Source: Gemmatimonadota bacterium (GTDB taxonomy: Bacteria > Gemmatimonadota > Gemmatimonadetes > Palauibacterales > KS3-K002). From it: a stretch of 50,525 bases of DNA. The notes beneath the pieces are model-generated. The model saw only the letters and a program-made list of their open reading frames with translations. It was not told the DNA's origin and did no database searches. A program made the position numbers and the translations under genes. This document shows, one piece after another, positions 37,917-46,260 of this stretch (position 1 is its first letter; the number at the start of each line of letters is the position of its first letter). The stretch spans positions 3,802,697-3,853,221 of the forward strand of contig CP070812.1 in the NCBI GenBank assembly GCA_020344015.1, given 5' to 3'.

Positions 37917-37983
37917 GTCGATCATCGATTGCGGTCACCACAACGACAGGGATATCGATAAAGACAACGACGAAGATAGCCTG

Positions 37984-38841
37984 TCAACCCGAGCGGGCTA
38001 CTTCCAGGTCCCGTTTGTAGAGCTTCATCCCCTGGCGGGTCAACTCGCCGGGCACACCGGTGCTTACCTGCTCGCCGTCGATGCGGACTACCGGCATCAC
38101 CTCGGTCGTGGTCCCAACAATCCACACTTCGTCGGCACCCCTGAACTCATCGAGCGGCACGCCGACCTCCTCGACCGCGATACCTTCGCCCCGCAGGGCG
38201 TCGATCAGGAACTTGCGGGTGATCGACGGCAGAATGTTGTCTACGGGGTGCGTATACGCGGTGCCGTTCATAACGCAGAAGGCGCTGCTGTGCGCTCCCT
38301 CGGTGACTATGCCGTCGCGGACCATGATCGCCTCGGTGCATCCTTCGGAACGCGCGTGCTGATAGACGATGACGTTGGGCAACAGCCCGATGGTCTTGAC
38401 TTCGCAGTAGCCCCAGCGCAGGTCGGGCGCCGTCACTACGGACACCCCCTTCTCCAGCTTCTCGGCGGGCGGTCCCTCGAACGGTCGCGCGATCATCACC
38501 AGCGTAGGGCGAGCCCCTTCGGGGAACGCATGGCTGCGCGGAGCCACGCCGCGGGTCAACTGCACGTAGACGGTGCCTTCGGTGACCCCGTTGGCGCTCG
38601 CCGTCTCGCGAACCGCTTCGTGCACGCCGTCGCGTGTCAGAGGTAGCTCGATTTCGAGGGCGCGGGCGCCACCCTCGAAGCGGTCGAGGTGGGCCTCGAT
38701 CCGAAAGGCGTTACCGCCAACGATCCGCACGACCTCGTAGATACCATCGGCGAAGTTGAAGCCACGATCCTCGACCGAGATCTTCGCCTCGGCGTGGGGC
38801 ACTAGCTCACCGTTCAGATAAACCATCAACTCGTTAGACAT
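37984..38841 (-). CDS. dat: D-amino-acid transaminase
   Basis: The ATG at 38841 (GAGG about 6 bases before) begins MSNELMVYLNGELVPHAEAKISVEDRGFNFADGIYEVV, the class-IV aminotransferase N-terminus; the longer open frame upstream adds nothing recognisable. The 285 residues have the PLP lysine K149 in CEVKTIGLLPNVIVYQ, E181 in VTEGAHSSAF and a GTTTEVMPV loop. It interconverts D-amino acids and 2-oxo acids, supplying D-glutamate or D-alanine for the wall or degrading D-residues. A branched-chain role is less likely, since CEVKTIGLLPNV is closer to D-alanine transaminases. Confidence 0.9.
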   Translation of the reverse strand: MSNELMVYLNGELVPHAEAKISVEDRGFNFADGIYEVVRIVGGNAFRIEAHLDRFEGGARALEIELPLTRDGVHEAVRETASANGVTEGTVYVQLTRGVAPRSHAFPEGARPTLVMIARPFEGPPAEKLEKGVSVVTAPDLRWGYCEVKTIGLLPNVIVYQHARSEGCTEAIMVRDGIVTEGAHSSAFCVMNGTAYTHPVDNILPSITRKFLIDALRGEGIAVEEVGVPLDEFRGADEVWIVGTTTEVMPVVRIDGEQVSTGVPGELTRQGMKLYKRDLEVARSG

Positions 38842-38928
38842 ACGCGACCTCTGTCCAGGGGACGGTGTTGTTACGGGGCCGAAGCTACAACGAGGCCCAG
38901 CACTGGGAAAGGCCCTCATTCTCGGACT

Positions 38929-39057
38929 GGGAACTCGGGAATCCACGACTAATTGACTAGTAGGGCCATAGAATACTCGATATCAGAATTACAGCGGTTC
39001 TCAGATCGAGTAGTCTATGGTTCAATTACTCTGTTAGTCATGGACTGCCGAATTCCC
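38929..39057. repeat. Long imperfect inverted repeat (copy B of the GGGAATTCGGCAATCC family)
   Basis: The left end reads GGGAACTCGGGAATCC (38929-38944) and the right end is the complement of GGGAATTCGGCAGTCC (39042-39057). Arms of about 53 bases pair imperfectly and share an inner TTGAACCATAGAC-like segment. An extra TGAATTCCC extends to 39066, touching the nhaC stop. The last 45 bases match copy C (50075-50119) at 36 of 45 positions without gaps. Confidence 0.88.
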
Positions 39058-39065
39058 TGAATTCC

Positions 39066-40490
39066 CTATAGAAAAGCGCCCACCAGGGCGAATCCGACGG
39101 TCGCGACGGCAGCGGCGATCATCGCGTACGGAATCTGGGTGCGGACGTGGTCGATCACATCGGTCGCCGAGGCGAGGGAAGCCACGATCGTGGTGTCGCT
39201 GATCGGGCTCGAGTGGTCACCGAAGATCCCGCCCGACAGCGAGGCCGCGAGGAAGGGCGCCAGCGGCAGGCCCAGCGCCTGGGCGGCGGGCACCGCGATG
39301 GGGATCATGATGGCGAAGGTGCCCCAACTTGTACCGGTGGCGAAAGCGATGAGCGCAGCGGTAACGAACGTCGCCGGCACCAACAGCACCGGCCAGGCGA
39401 TGTTGCGAACGACCTCGGCCACGTAGGGTCCGGTCCCCAGCCTGACGCAGACGTCGCCCAGCGTTATGGCGAGGAGGAGGATGAGCACCAACCCGAGGAG
39501 TGCCTCGACCCCCTTGAGCCCGAGACGAACCAGCTCGTCCAGGGAGGCGAAGCGCTGGACGAGCATGAGGATCCAGGCGGCGATGTTGCCGGCGATCACG
39601 GCCCAGAGGGCGCTGGTCGAGCCGGAGCCCTGGCCCAGGACACCGTTACCCGTGATGTAGAGGCCGACGGGCATCGTCACAACCATCGTCAGGATCGGAA
39701 CCACCATGTTGAAGGCACGGGGCGGCACCTGGCGCGAGAGCCGGACCTCGAACGCCGCCTCGTCGACCGTGAGCTCGCCTTCCGGGCTCAGCACGACGCC
39801 CTCAGCGGCGCGTGCCTCGGCCTTCTTCATCGCTCCCAGATTCAGTCCTCTCCAGGCGGTGAACCCGGCGAGGGTCACCGCTGCGATGGCGTAAAGGTTG
39901 AGCGGCATCGAGCGGACGAATACCTGCAATGGCTGGGCGACACCGAGGCCTCCCAGTATACCGAGCACGAGCGCGCCCCAGGCGTTGAACGGGATCAGGA
40001 TGCAGATGGGTGCCGAGGTCGAGTCGGCGATGTAAGCCAGCTTCTCACGCGCCGCACGGTAACGGTCGAACAGAGGACGGCAGACAGCCCCGGTGACGAG
40101 CAGCGTGATGTTCGACTCGATAAAGATGGCGATGCCGATCAGCCAGGCCAGCACGCCGGCGCCGCGCACGTCGCTCACCAAGCGGCGCCCTTCCAGCCAG
40201 CGCACGAAGCCCTCGACGCCACCCGACGCCTGCACGTAGACGACCAGCGACCCGATCAGCAGACTGAACAGCAAGACCCGCGTGTTACCCGGCTCGCCGA
40301 GCACCGTCACCGTCCCCTCTATCGCACCGGCCAGCCCGGAGACCGGGTTGAAGCCGCTGAGGATCGTCCAGCCCAGCCATATCCCGGCAGCCAGAGACAC
40401 GTAGACCTGCCGGGTCCAGACGGCGAGCCCGATAGCGACTATGGGCGGTAGCAGCGACAGCAGTGACGGTTCGAACTCGGTTCCGTTCAT
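39066..40490 (-). CDS. nhaC: NhaC-family Na+/H+ antiporter
   Basis: Start ATG 40490 has GGAG 5 bases upstream; the frame is open for 20 more codons without family sequence. The 474 residues form about 11 or 12 membrane helices. Family motifs include IESNITLLVTG, SAPICILIPFNAWG, ATGTSWGTFAIMIPIA and GGIFGDHSSPISDTTIVAS. It exchanges Na+ for H+ across the inner membrane, although related subgroups carry organic acids such as malate-lactate. The stop codon abuts repeat copy B, and the gene diverges from the cyclophilin. Confidence 0.9.
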   Translation of the reverse strand: MNGTEFEPSLLSLLPPIVAIGLAVWTRQVYVSLAAGIWLGWTILSGFNPVSGLAGAIEGTVTVLGEPGNTRVLLFSLLIGSLVVYVQASGGVEGFVRWLEGRRLVSDVRGAGVLAWLIGIAIFIESNITLLVTGAVCRPLFDRYRAAREKLAYIADSTSAPICILIPFNAWGALVLGILGGLGVAQPLQVFVRSMPLNLYAIAAVTLAGFTAWRGLNLGAMKKAEARAAEGVVLSPEGELTVDEAAFEVRLSRQVPPRAFNMVVPILTMVVTMPVGLYITGNGVLGQGSGSTSALWAVIAGNIAAWILMLVQRFASLDELVRLGLKGVEALLGLVLILLLAITLGDVCVRLGTGPYVAEVVRNIAWPVLLVPATFVTAALIAFATGTSWGTFAIMIPIAVPAAQALGLPLAPFLAASLSGGIFGDHSSPISDTTIVASLASATDVIDHVRTQIPYAMIAAAVATVGFALVGAFL

Positions 40491-40672
40491 CCGGACTCCG
40501 CGGTGATAGACCCCGTTGCGGCTAGGGATGGCGCGATCGCCCCCGATCATCCATCATGTTGGGCAAGCGATCAGGGATTCACTATTACGACTGCGCGGAC
40601 GGCGACACAACCCACGGAGGGGCCCGGCATCGAGCTCGCGCGAGGCGGCCCCAGCCGCCGCCCGACACGAAG

Positions 40673-40679
40673 AAGGAGG
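40673..40679 (+). promoter_or_regulatory. Ribosome-binding site fixing the TTG start of the cyclophilin gene
   Basis: AAGGAGG ends 5 bases before TTG 40685. No ATG or GTG in frame is placed well, so this site decides the start. Confidence 0.75.
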
Positions 40680-40684
40680 GACTT

Positions 40685-41335
40685 TTGATCCTCAGCAGAC
40701 GAACGACTACGACGCTGGCCCTGGCACTGCTCCTCGTAGGGTGCGGGGGGGACGCGGAAACGGGAGGAGAGGAGATGGAGACAGGCGGGGCCGCACTACC
40801 ACCTGACATAGGCAACCCAACGCCGCGCGTTGTGCTCGAGACGAACATGGGCCGGATCGTCATGGAGCTGGACCGAGAGAGTGCACCGCAGACCGTCGAG
40901 AGCATCGTGAACCACGTGCAGAACCAGTTCTACAACGGACTGATATTCCAGCGGGTGAGACCGGGGTTCATGATCCAGGCCGGCGCATTCACCGTCGACG
41001 GCCAAATGCGGCAGTCCTCCAGCCCCATGCTACCGAACGAATCGGACAACGGGCTCAGCAACGTGCGTGGGACGGTGGCCATGGCACGGCGCGACGATCC
41101 CAACAGCGCGTCGACGCAGTTCTTCATCAACCTGGTTGACAACACTTACCTCGACTACCAGCCGGAGACGGCAGAAACGCCAGTACGTTGGGGCTATACT
41201 GTGTTCGGCCAGGTCGTCGAGGGGATGGATGTCGTGGACGCCATCGCGCGGGTGCCGACCCAGCGTGGTACGCTGAGCGAGGCGGTACCGCTGCAACCGA
41301 TCATCATCGAGCGCGCCTACGTGGAGGGTGGTTGA
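40685..41335 (+). CDS. Lipoprotein peptidyl-prolyl cis-trans isomerase (cyclophilin type)
   Basis: 216 residues from TTG 40685. The lipoprotein signal MILSRRTTTTLALALLLVGC ends in lipobox LVGC (C20), then a Gly/Glu linker. The cyclophilin domain has VVLETNMGRIVMELDRESAPQTVES, FYNGLIFQRVRPGFMIQAG, RGTVAMARRDDPNSASTQFFINLVDN and GYTVFGQVVEGMDVVDAIARV. It catalyses proline isomerisation during folding of exported proteins and is probably anchored in the envelope. Its stop overlaps the ATG of the M28 peptidase by one base. Confidence 0.92.
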   Translation: MILSRRTTTTLALALLLVGCGGDAETGGEEMETGGAALPPDIGNPTPRVVLETNMGRIVMELDRESAPQTVESIVNHVQNQFYNGLIFQRVRPGFMIQAGAFTVDGQMRQSSSPMLPNESDNGLSNVRGTVAMARRDDPNSASTQFFINLVDNTYLDYQPETAETPVRWGYTVFGQVVEGMDVVDAIARVPTQRGTLSEAVPLQPIIIERAYVEGG

Positions 41336-42243
41336 TGCAGCTGCTCTCGCAGGTCGACGAGAGCCGGCTGGAGCGAACGGTAAGGGAGCTCGAGGGACCG
41401 CGACACCCGCAGGCGAGCCCGGAAGCCTTGGCTCGCGCTGAGTCACTGGTGGCTGACGAACTGAGTACGGTAGGGCTGGCGGTGGAACGCCAGCCCTTCG
41501 ACTTTCGCGGCGCGACCTACAGAAACGTCGTCGGCAGGTTGGCGGGCTCCGACCCAGACCTCCCCACCTTGCTGGTCGGCGCTCACTTCGACACGGTGTC
41601 GAACACGCCGGGCGCCGACGACAACGCCAGCGGCGTGGCCGTGCTGCTCGAAGTCGCGCGCCATGCCGTCGGGCTGGAACCGCAGCGTAGCCTGGAGTTC
41701 GTCGGCTTCAACCTCGAGGAGCCGCAGGACTTCGTGGGCACCTACCGGGTGGGTAGCTCGCGCTTCGCCCGGGAAGCGCGACGCCGCAAGCAGCGGTACG
41801 CAGGGGCGCTGGTCCTCGAGATGGTGGGATACACCGACCGTCGGTCCGGCAGTCAGAAGGTGCCGCCGCTCGTCTTCAAGCGCGTGCCCGACTCGGGGAC
41901 CTTTCTGACCGCCGTCGGTGATGGCCGCTCGCGCCGGCTGCTGCGGTCCTTCCAGCGCTCGAGCGAGCGGCACGTACCTGGGCTGACGCTGGTGACCTAT
42001 CGGACAATCCTGCGCGGTTTCGCGCTTCCCCTTACGCGGCTCAGCGACAACGCCTCCTTCTGGGACCGGGGCTACCCGTCGCTGATGATTACCGATACGG
42101 CCTTCTTGCGTAACCCGCACTACCACATGGCGACGGACAGCGCCGACACGCTCGACTACCGGTTCATGGGCCAGGTGGCTCGCGCCGTGCTGGCCGCGGT
42201 GGTCGATCTCGCAGGAACTCAGATAGCGGGTCTCGTGGTTTAG
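41335..42243 (+). CDS. M28-family metallopeptidase (cytosolic)
   Basis: 302 residues from ATG 41335, sharing one base with the preceding stop (TGATG). Zinc ligands of M28 are seen: AHFDTV (H84, D86), GADDNASG (D95/D96), NLEEPQ (E128/E129), LEMVGY (E162) and HYHMATD (H264). No signal peptide, so an aminopeptidase acting on imported peptides is likely. The codon neighbourhood and coupling to a periplasmic lipoprotein gene are a little odd, as the products act in different compartments. Confidence 0.9.
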   Translation: MQLLSQVDESRLERTVRELEGPRHPQASPEALARAESLVADELSTVGLAVERQPFDFRGATYRNVVGRLAGSDPDLPTLLVGAHFDTVSNTPGADDNASGVAVLLEVARHAVGLEPQRSLEFVGFNLEEPQDFVGTYRVGSSRFAREARRRKQRYAGALVLEMVGYTDRRSGSQKVPPLVFKRVPDSGTFLTAVGDGRSRRLLRSFQRSSERHVPGLTLVTYRTILRGFALPLTRLSDNASFWDRGYPSLMITDTAFLRNPHYHMATDSADTLDYRFMGQVARAVLAAVVDLAGTQIAGLVV

Positions 42244-42248
42244 GTGAG

Positions 42249-42338
42249 CGGTAGTCGGTGGTCGGTTGTGGTGCTTGCGAGGAGGACCTTCGCGAGACAC
42301 CGACTACTGACGAACCGACTACTGACCACCGACTACCG
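42249..42338. repeat. Inverted repeat of 15 bp with nested ACCGACTACTGA direct repeats
   Basis: CGGTAGTCGGTGGTC (42249-42263) returns inverted at 42324-42338. The right part contains three tandem units of 14 to 15 bases (ACCGACTACTGACGA, ACCGACTACTGACC, ACCGACTACCGAG). It fills most of the gap between the M28 peptidase and the thiolase. Confidence 0.88.
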
Positions 42339-42356
42339 AGTACCCAAGGAGGTCAC

Positions 42357-43643
42357 ATGGCCCCCAGGAATGGCAACCAACCGGACGTGTACTTCTGCGC
42401 CGGGCCGCGCACACCCTTCGCCAGGATCGACGGGCCACTGGCACGGCTCGACGCCGTGAGAGTCTCGGTCCCGGTAGCGCACGCAGCACAAGCGATGCTC
42501 AAAGGCGGTGAAGTTCCGGACTGCGTCGTTTGGGGTGCCGTGGTCCCGTCGCTTTCGGTGAGCCACATCGCGCGCGAGGTCTGGCTCGACGCGGGTCTCG
42601 AGCCCCACGTACCCGCCCTGACGGTGGTCCAGCAGTGTGCCACCAGCCTGGCGGGTGCGACGGCCGCCGCCGCACAGATGAAGGCAGGCCGTATCGAGCT
42701 GGCGCTGTGCGGAGGCTCGGAGGCGATGAGCCAGACGCAGGTGGGACTGACACGAGGCATGAGCCAGACGATCCGGCGCGTCGCTCAGGCCAAGGGGCCT
42801 GCGGCTGCGTTGAAGGCATTAGGCCGGCTGCGGCTGCGTCACCTGAAGCTGAGTGTGCCGAGCGTCAAGGAACGGACCTCCGGACTGACGATGGGAGACC
42901 ACGCCGAGATCACCGCCAAGGAGTGGAGGCTGGAGAGGGAGATGCAGGACCGCTTCGCCCTGGCGAGTCACGAGAACGCCGTGGCGGCGTGGGAACGCGG
43001 CTTCTTCGACGATCTGGTGATCGGCTCGGATGCGTACAGAATCACGCGCGACGGCATCCCGCGGGCCGACACCTCACTGGAGAAGCTGGCGAAGCTGCCA
43101 CCGGTCTTCGACCGGGAGGGCGGGACCCTGACCGCCGGCAATTCGTCGCCGCTCACCGACGGCGCGGCGGCCTGCTGGGTGGCCACGGAACGCGGACTCG
43201 AGAGGTTCGAAGAGCCGCCCTACCGCGCGCGGCTGCTGGACTGGGAGGTGGCAGGAGTCGACATCGAGCGTGACGGCCTGCTGATGGCGCCGACTCTGGC
43301 AATCCCGCGCCTGTTGGCCCGCAACGGCCTCGGCTACGCCGACATCGCGCTCTGGGAAATCCACGAGGCGTTCGCCGCGCAGGTGCTCTGCACGATCGAA
43401 GCGCTGAACAGTCGGGAATGGCTAAGGGAGCGGGCCGGCGTCGATGTAGACCTCGGCAGGGTACCTGAAGAACGGATCAACCCGAACGGCGGCAGCGTCG
43501 CTCTCGGTCACCCGTTTGGCGCAACCGGGGCACGGATCGTCTCACAGACGGTGAAGCAGCTTCAGACGACAGGTGGGCTGGCGTTGATCAGCATCTGCGC
43601 AGCCGGCGGGTTGGGCCACGTCGCCCTGCTGGAGGCCGTATAA
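42357..43643 (+). CDS. Thiolase, acetyl-CoA acyltransferase FadI-like
   Basis: 428 residues; AAGGAGGT (42346-42353) precedes the ATG, and a longer frame upstream runs through the repeat and is rejected. Catalytic motifs: C94 in QQCATSLAG, HEAFAAQ (H336), GGSVALGHPFGATGAR (H385) and ICAAGGLG (C414). The HEAFAAQ and late CAAGGLG segments are most like FadI, the thiolase subunit of the FadJI beta-oxidation complex. It cleaves 3-oxoacyl-CoA to acetyl-CoA, or runs in reverse. No FadJ partner is adjacent. Confidence 0.9.
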   Translation: MAPRNGNQPDVYFCAGPRTPFARIDGPLARLDAVRVSVPVAHAAQAMLKGGEVPDCVVWGAVVPSLSVSHIAREVWLDAGLEPHVPALTVVQQCATSLAGATAAAAQMKAGRIELALCGGSEAMSQTQVGLTRGMSQTIRRVAQAKGPAAALKALGRLRLRHLKLSVPSVKERTSGLTMGDHAEITAKEWRLEREMQDRFALASHENAVAAWERGFFDDLVIGSDAYRITRDGIPRADTSLEKLAKLPPVFDREGGTLTAGNSSPLTDGAAACWVATERGLERFEEPPYRARLLDWEVAGVDIERDGLLMAPTLAIPRLLARNGLGYADIALWEIHEAFAAQVLCTIEALNSREWLRERAGVDVDLGRVPEERINPNGGSVALGHPFGATGARIVSQTVKQLQTTGGLALISICAAGGLGHVALLEAV

Positions 43644-43677
43644 GGCGCCCGTCCGATCAGAGGTCGGTCAGCTTGGG

Positions 43678-43875
43678 CTAGCGTTCGACGCCCTCGGCCG
43701 CCTCCTCGACGGCGCTTGCGGGCTCGCCCACGGTCCGCTCGGCGAAGCTCTGGACGCGATGGATCATGCGAACGAAGATCATGTGTTCGTTGTTGTTCGC
43801 GTCCCTGAAGCCGGTACAGTAGCCGAGGCTGACGCCGAGTAGGAACATGAAGATGCGGCGAATTGCGTGTTCCAT
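43678..43875 (-). CDS. Small membrane protein, uncharacterised
   Basis: 65 residues with a very good ribosome-binding site (GGAGGAGGGG 5 bases before the ATG). MEHAIRRIFMFLLGVSLGYCTGF is one membrane helix, then a polar region (RDANNNEHMIFVRMIHRVQSFAERTVGEPASAVEEAAEG) that is probably helical. Short single-helix proteins of this style are frequent and of unknown role. A possible -10 (TATATT) is at 43935-43940 on this strand. Confidence 0.6.
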   Translation of the reverse strand: MEHAIRRIFMFLLGVSLGYCTGFRDANNNEHMIFVRMIHRVQSFAERTVGEPASAVEEAAEGVER

Positions 43876-44193
43876 GCGGTCCCCTCCTCCCCGATTACCT
43901 AGCCGCCGGGGTTGCCACCCCCCAGCGCTACACTAATATAGCCACCGCAGCGTAGGAAAGCCTACGGTCGGCAGCCGGCAGGGGACTCACCACCCCCGTG
44001 AGCGTCCTTTGTCAGGAGCCCTACGAAAGGAAGGGACGGGGCAAGACATCCGCGCAAGGCCCGGGAGAAAAGGGAAGTGAGTCAACCTTACGCGGCGCCG
44101 TTAGGCTCGTCTGCCCCGTCACCCTCATTAAACCACCGAAACTACCCGAAAGTTCCGTAATCCGGTGAGCGCCGGACATCTACGGTCTCAGGG
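43876..44193. other. 318-bp gap with promoter-like and hairpin elements, no gene seen
   Basis: No convincing frame or RNA gene. A short hairpin CGTAGG-AAAG-CCTACG (43951-43966) and a TATATT on the minus strand (43935-43940) lie upstream of the small membrane protein. Confidence 0.45.
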
Positions 44194-44787
44194 CTACGGG
44201 ATGAGCCCAACCATGATGTCGAGGCCAATCGCGAAGCCACCGACATCCTGTGTCCCTGCCACGTAGCCGAGTTGGAGGCCAACGTTGACGAATGCCGCCG
44301 GATTGTAGCCGACGCGTACCCAGGGATAACCGACGAACATCGACTCCTTGCGGCGCCGCAGGTCCTCAACCTCACCACTGACACTGACGATCTCCTCGAT
44401 CGTCAGAACACCACCCCCCGCCATGCCTCCGATTACCAGTTCCAGGTTCTGCTGCACGACGAGGTACTCCGCGGTGAAGCCGCCGGCCGAGAACCCGCCC
44501 TGCACGCGGTTGCCAGCGGTGTTGAGCCCCTCGTCGACAAATCCGCCGCCGAAGGCACCGCCGCCGAGACGCACCTTGCCGGTCTGCAGGAAGCCGCGGC
44601 CACCGAGCGTTACGGCGCCGCCGACATCGCGCCCGAAGCTGCGATCGACATCAACCCCGACATCCACATAAACGAGCCAGAAGCCGCCGCCGCCGCCGAA
44701 ATCACCGCCAAACCGCTGAGCGCTTGCCGGCTCCGGCAGAAGCAAAAGCACGACGCCCACCAGCACCAGCGCGATCGCTTTGTTCAC
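44194..44787 (-). CDS. Exported glycine-rich protein, possible small beta-barrel
   Basis: 197 residues from a GTG, with AGGAGGGCGG close upstream. The signal peptide (MNKAIALVLVGVVLLLLPEPASAQ) is followed by a glycine-rich mature part with alternating hydrophobic and small residues (GGAVTLGGRGFLQTGKVRLGGGAFGGGF, then FSAGGFTAEYLVV and LELVIGGMAGGGVLTI). A short charged loop (EVEDLRRRKES) precedes WVRVGYNPAAFVNVGLQLGYVAG. The strand-like repeats suggest an outer-membrane or surface protein. No family is recognised. It lies 27 bases past the ccmI stop on the same strand. Confidence 0.7.
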   Translation of the reverse strand: MNKAIALVLVGVVLLLLPEPASAQRFGGDFGGGGGFWLVYVDVGVDVDRSFGRDVGGAVTLGGRGFLQTGKVRLGGGAFGGGFVDEGLNTAGNRVQGGFSAGGFTAEYLVVQQNLELVIGGMAGGGVLTIEEIVSVSGEVEDLRRRKESMFVGYPWVRVGYNPAAFVNVGLQLGYVAGTQDVGGFAIGLDIMVGLIP

Positions 44788-44814
44788 CCGCCCTCCTCGT
44801 GAGCCGCCTTCGAA

Positions 44815-45777
44815 TTACTCGGGAGCGCCGCTGAGACTGGCGCGGGCTGCCTCGAGCATGGCCCGAATGCGAGGCGAACCCTGATCCGGGGGAACCACCT
44901 CGAGATAGTGTTCCCAGGCCTCGACCGCCGTGGCGTAGTCCCCCCTCATGAACGAGACCATCTCCTTGAACTGCAGTGCCTCGGCAAAGTCCGGATCGAT
45001 GGCCAACGCCTGATCGAACATGGGGAGCACACCCTCAGGGTGATCCATGGAAAACAGCAACATGCCGAGATGCGTGAGCACCTCGGGGTGGTTGGGATCG
45101 ATGGCCAGAGCCGCCTGAGTCACGAAATTCAGTTCGTCGTATCGCTGCAGCCGCAGATACATGTGCCCCAGCTCGACCAGAGCCTCCAGGTTCTGGGGCT
45201 CGCCCGCGACGATCTCCTCGAGGGATCGCAGCCGCTCCATGTCGACGTCGGCCACCGGCACACCCATCGACGCGCCCATCTCCTGACCGGGAATCGAACC
45301 GGTGATCGAATCGTCACCTACCCGGGGGCGAAGCGCCGTCGACAGCACCAGATAGGCAAGCGCTGCGAAAGCGATGCCGGCAGCGCTCCAGCCGACCGCC
45401 GCCGGCACCCACGAACGCTCGGGCACTGCCACCGCGCTATTCACAGTCTCGCCGCGAGGGGCGCCGGCGCGGCCTGCAGCAAGGCCGAGCTCCCTCTCGA
45501 GGTGCGCGATCTCGGTTTCGTAGCGCCGGCGTAGCTCTCCGTAATCCGCGTCGGAGAGGTTGCCGGAGTCGTGGTCGGCCTCGATCTCCTCCAGCGAGCG
45601 CACCGCCGCCTCGTATCGCTCGTCCAACTCGGTTCGCGCGCCGTCACTCGACACTCGGTCAGCAGTCTTCGCCGGACGCGCGTCGGCGTCACCCGCCGCT
45701 CCTTTGAAGGTCGCGAACAGGACCGCGATGATACCGCCACCTACCGCAACGACGAGCAGAAACTCCGTCGGACCCAT
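44815..45777 (-). CDS. ccmI: CcmI-like TPR protein of cytochrome c maturation
   Basis: 320 residues. Helices at about 3-25 and 126-148 anchor it, with a coiled-coil region rich in Glu between them (ELDERYEAAVRSLEEIEADHDSGNLSDADYGELRRRYETEIAHLERELG), typical of CcmI. The C-terminal half has TPR repeats (LEALVELGHMYLRLQRYDELNFVTQAALAIDPNHPEVLTHLGMLL). CcmI presents apocytochrome c to the haem-ligation complex. It follows ccmH after 3 bases, completing the E-F-G-H-I order. Confidence 0.85.
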   Translation of the reverse strand: MGPTEFLLVVAVGGGIIAVLFATFKGAAGDADARPAKTADRVSSDGARTELDERYEAAVRSLEEIEADHDSGNLSDADYGELRRRYETEIAHLERELGLAAGRAGAPRGETVNSAVAVPERSWVPAAVGWSAAGIAFAALAYLVLSTALRPRVGDDSITGSIPGQEMGASMGVPVADVDMERLRSLEEIVAGEPQNLEALVELGHMYLRLQRYDELNFVTQAALAIDPNHPEVLTHLGMLLFSMDHPEGVLPMFDQALAIDPDFAEALQFKEMVSFMRGDYATAVEAWEHYLEVVPPDQGSPRIRAMLEAARASLSGAPE

Positions 45778-45780
45778 CGC

Positions 45781-46257
45781 CTAGAGCTCCTCCTCCGGCG
45801 CGTCCGCCACGATCGCCGCCGCCCGCGCCTGTCCCTGCTCTACCCACCGCCGAGCGGTGACGAGCACGAACGCCAGACCGCCGAGCAACAGAAAGACGGG
45901 CAGCAGCCAGACCGCCCAGTTGAAACCCTCCGCCTTCGGTTCCAACAGAATCCACTCGCCGTACCGTTCGACGAAGTAGGCCGTCACCTCATCCGGCGTC
46001 TTGCCGGCCCGTAACTGGTCGCGGATCAGCGAGCGCATCTCCTGCGCCATCCCGGACGGCGAGTCCTGGACCGAAAGAGCGCGGCAGGTAGGGCAGCGCA
46101 GCTTCGCGGCTAGCTCGCGGACCTGTGCCTCGAGCTCCGGATCCTCCGCCTGTACGGTGACCGTACCGGCGGTCTCCTGAGCCAACACAGCTCCGCCCGC
46201 CGTCAGCGCCGGTGCAGAGACGAATAGAATCAGCAATGCTGCAAGCAGAACGCGCAT
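45781..46257 (-). CDS. ccmH: CcmH, cytochrome c maturation thiol reductase
   Basis: 158 residues with a signal peptide, the redox motif LRCPTC (C55, C58) and a C-terminal membrane helix (FNWAVWLLPVFLLLGGLAFVLV). The helical core SPSGMAQEMRSLIRDQLRAGKTPDEVTAYFVERYGEWILLEP is typical. It keeps the CXXCH cysteines of apocytochrome c reduced for haem attachment. The ribosome-binding site GGGAGG lies inside the end of ccmG, 3 bases separate the reading frames. Confidence 0.95.
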   Translation of the reverse strand: MRVLLAALLILFVSAPALTAGGAVLAQETAGTVTVQAEDPELEAQVRELAAKLRCPTCRALSVQDSPSGMAQEMRSLIRDQLRAGKTPDEVTAYFVERYGEWILLEPKAEGFNWAVWLLPVFLLLGGLAFVLVTARRWVEQGQARAAAIVADAPEEEL

Positions 46258-46260
46258 TTA

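Noticed and set aside
37984..38946. Longer start for the D-amino-acid transaminase
   Set aside because: The extra 35 residues lack family similarity and a ribosome-binding site, and run into repeat copy B's left end.
39147..40451. 434-codon open frame on the plus strand
   Set aside because: Antisense to the NhaC antiporter; composition is rich in Asp, Arg, Gly and His, as expected for a shadow of membrane-protein codons.
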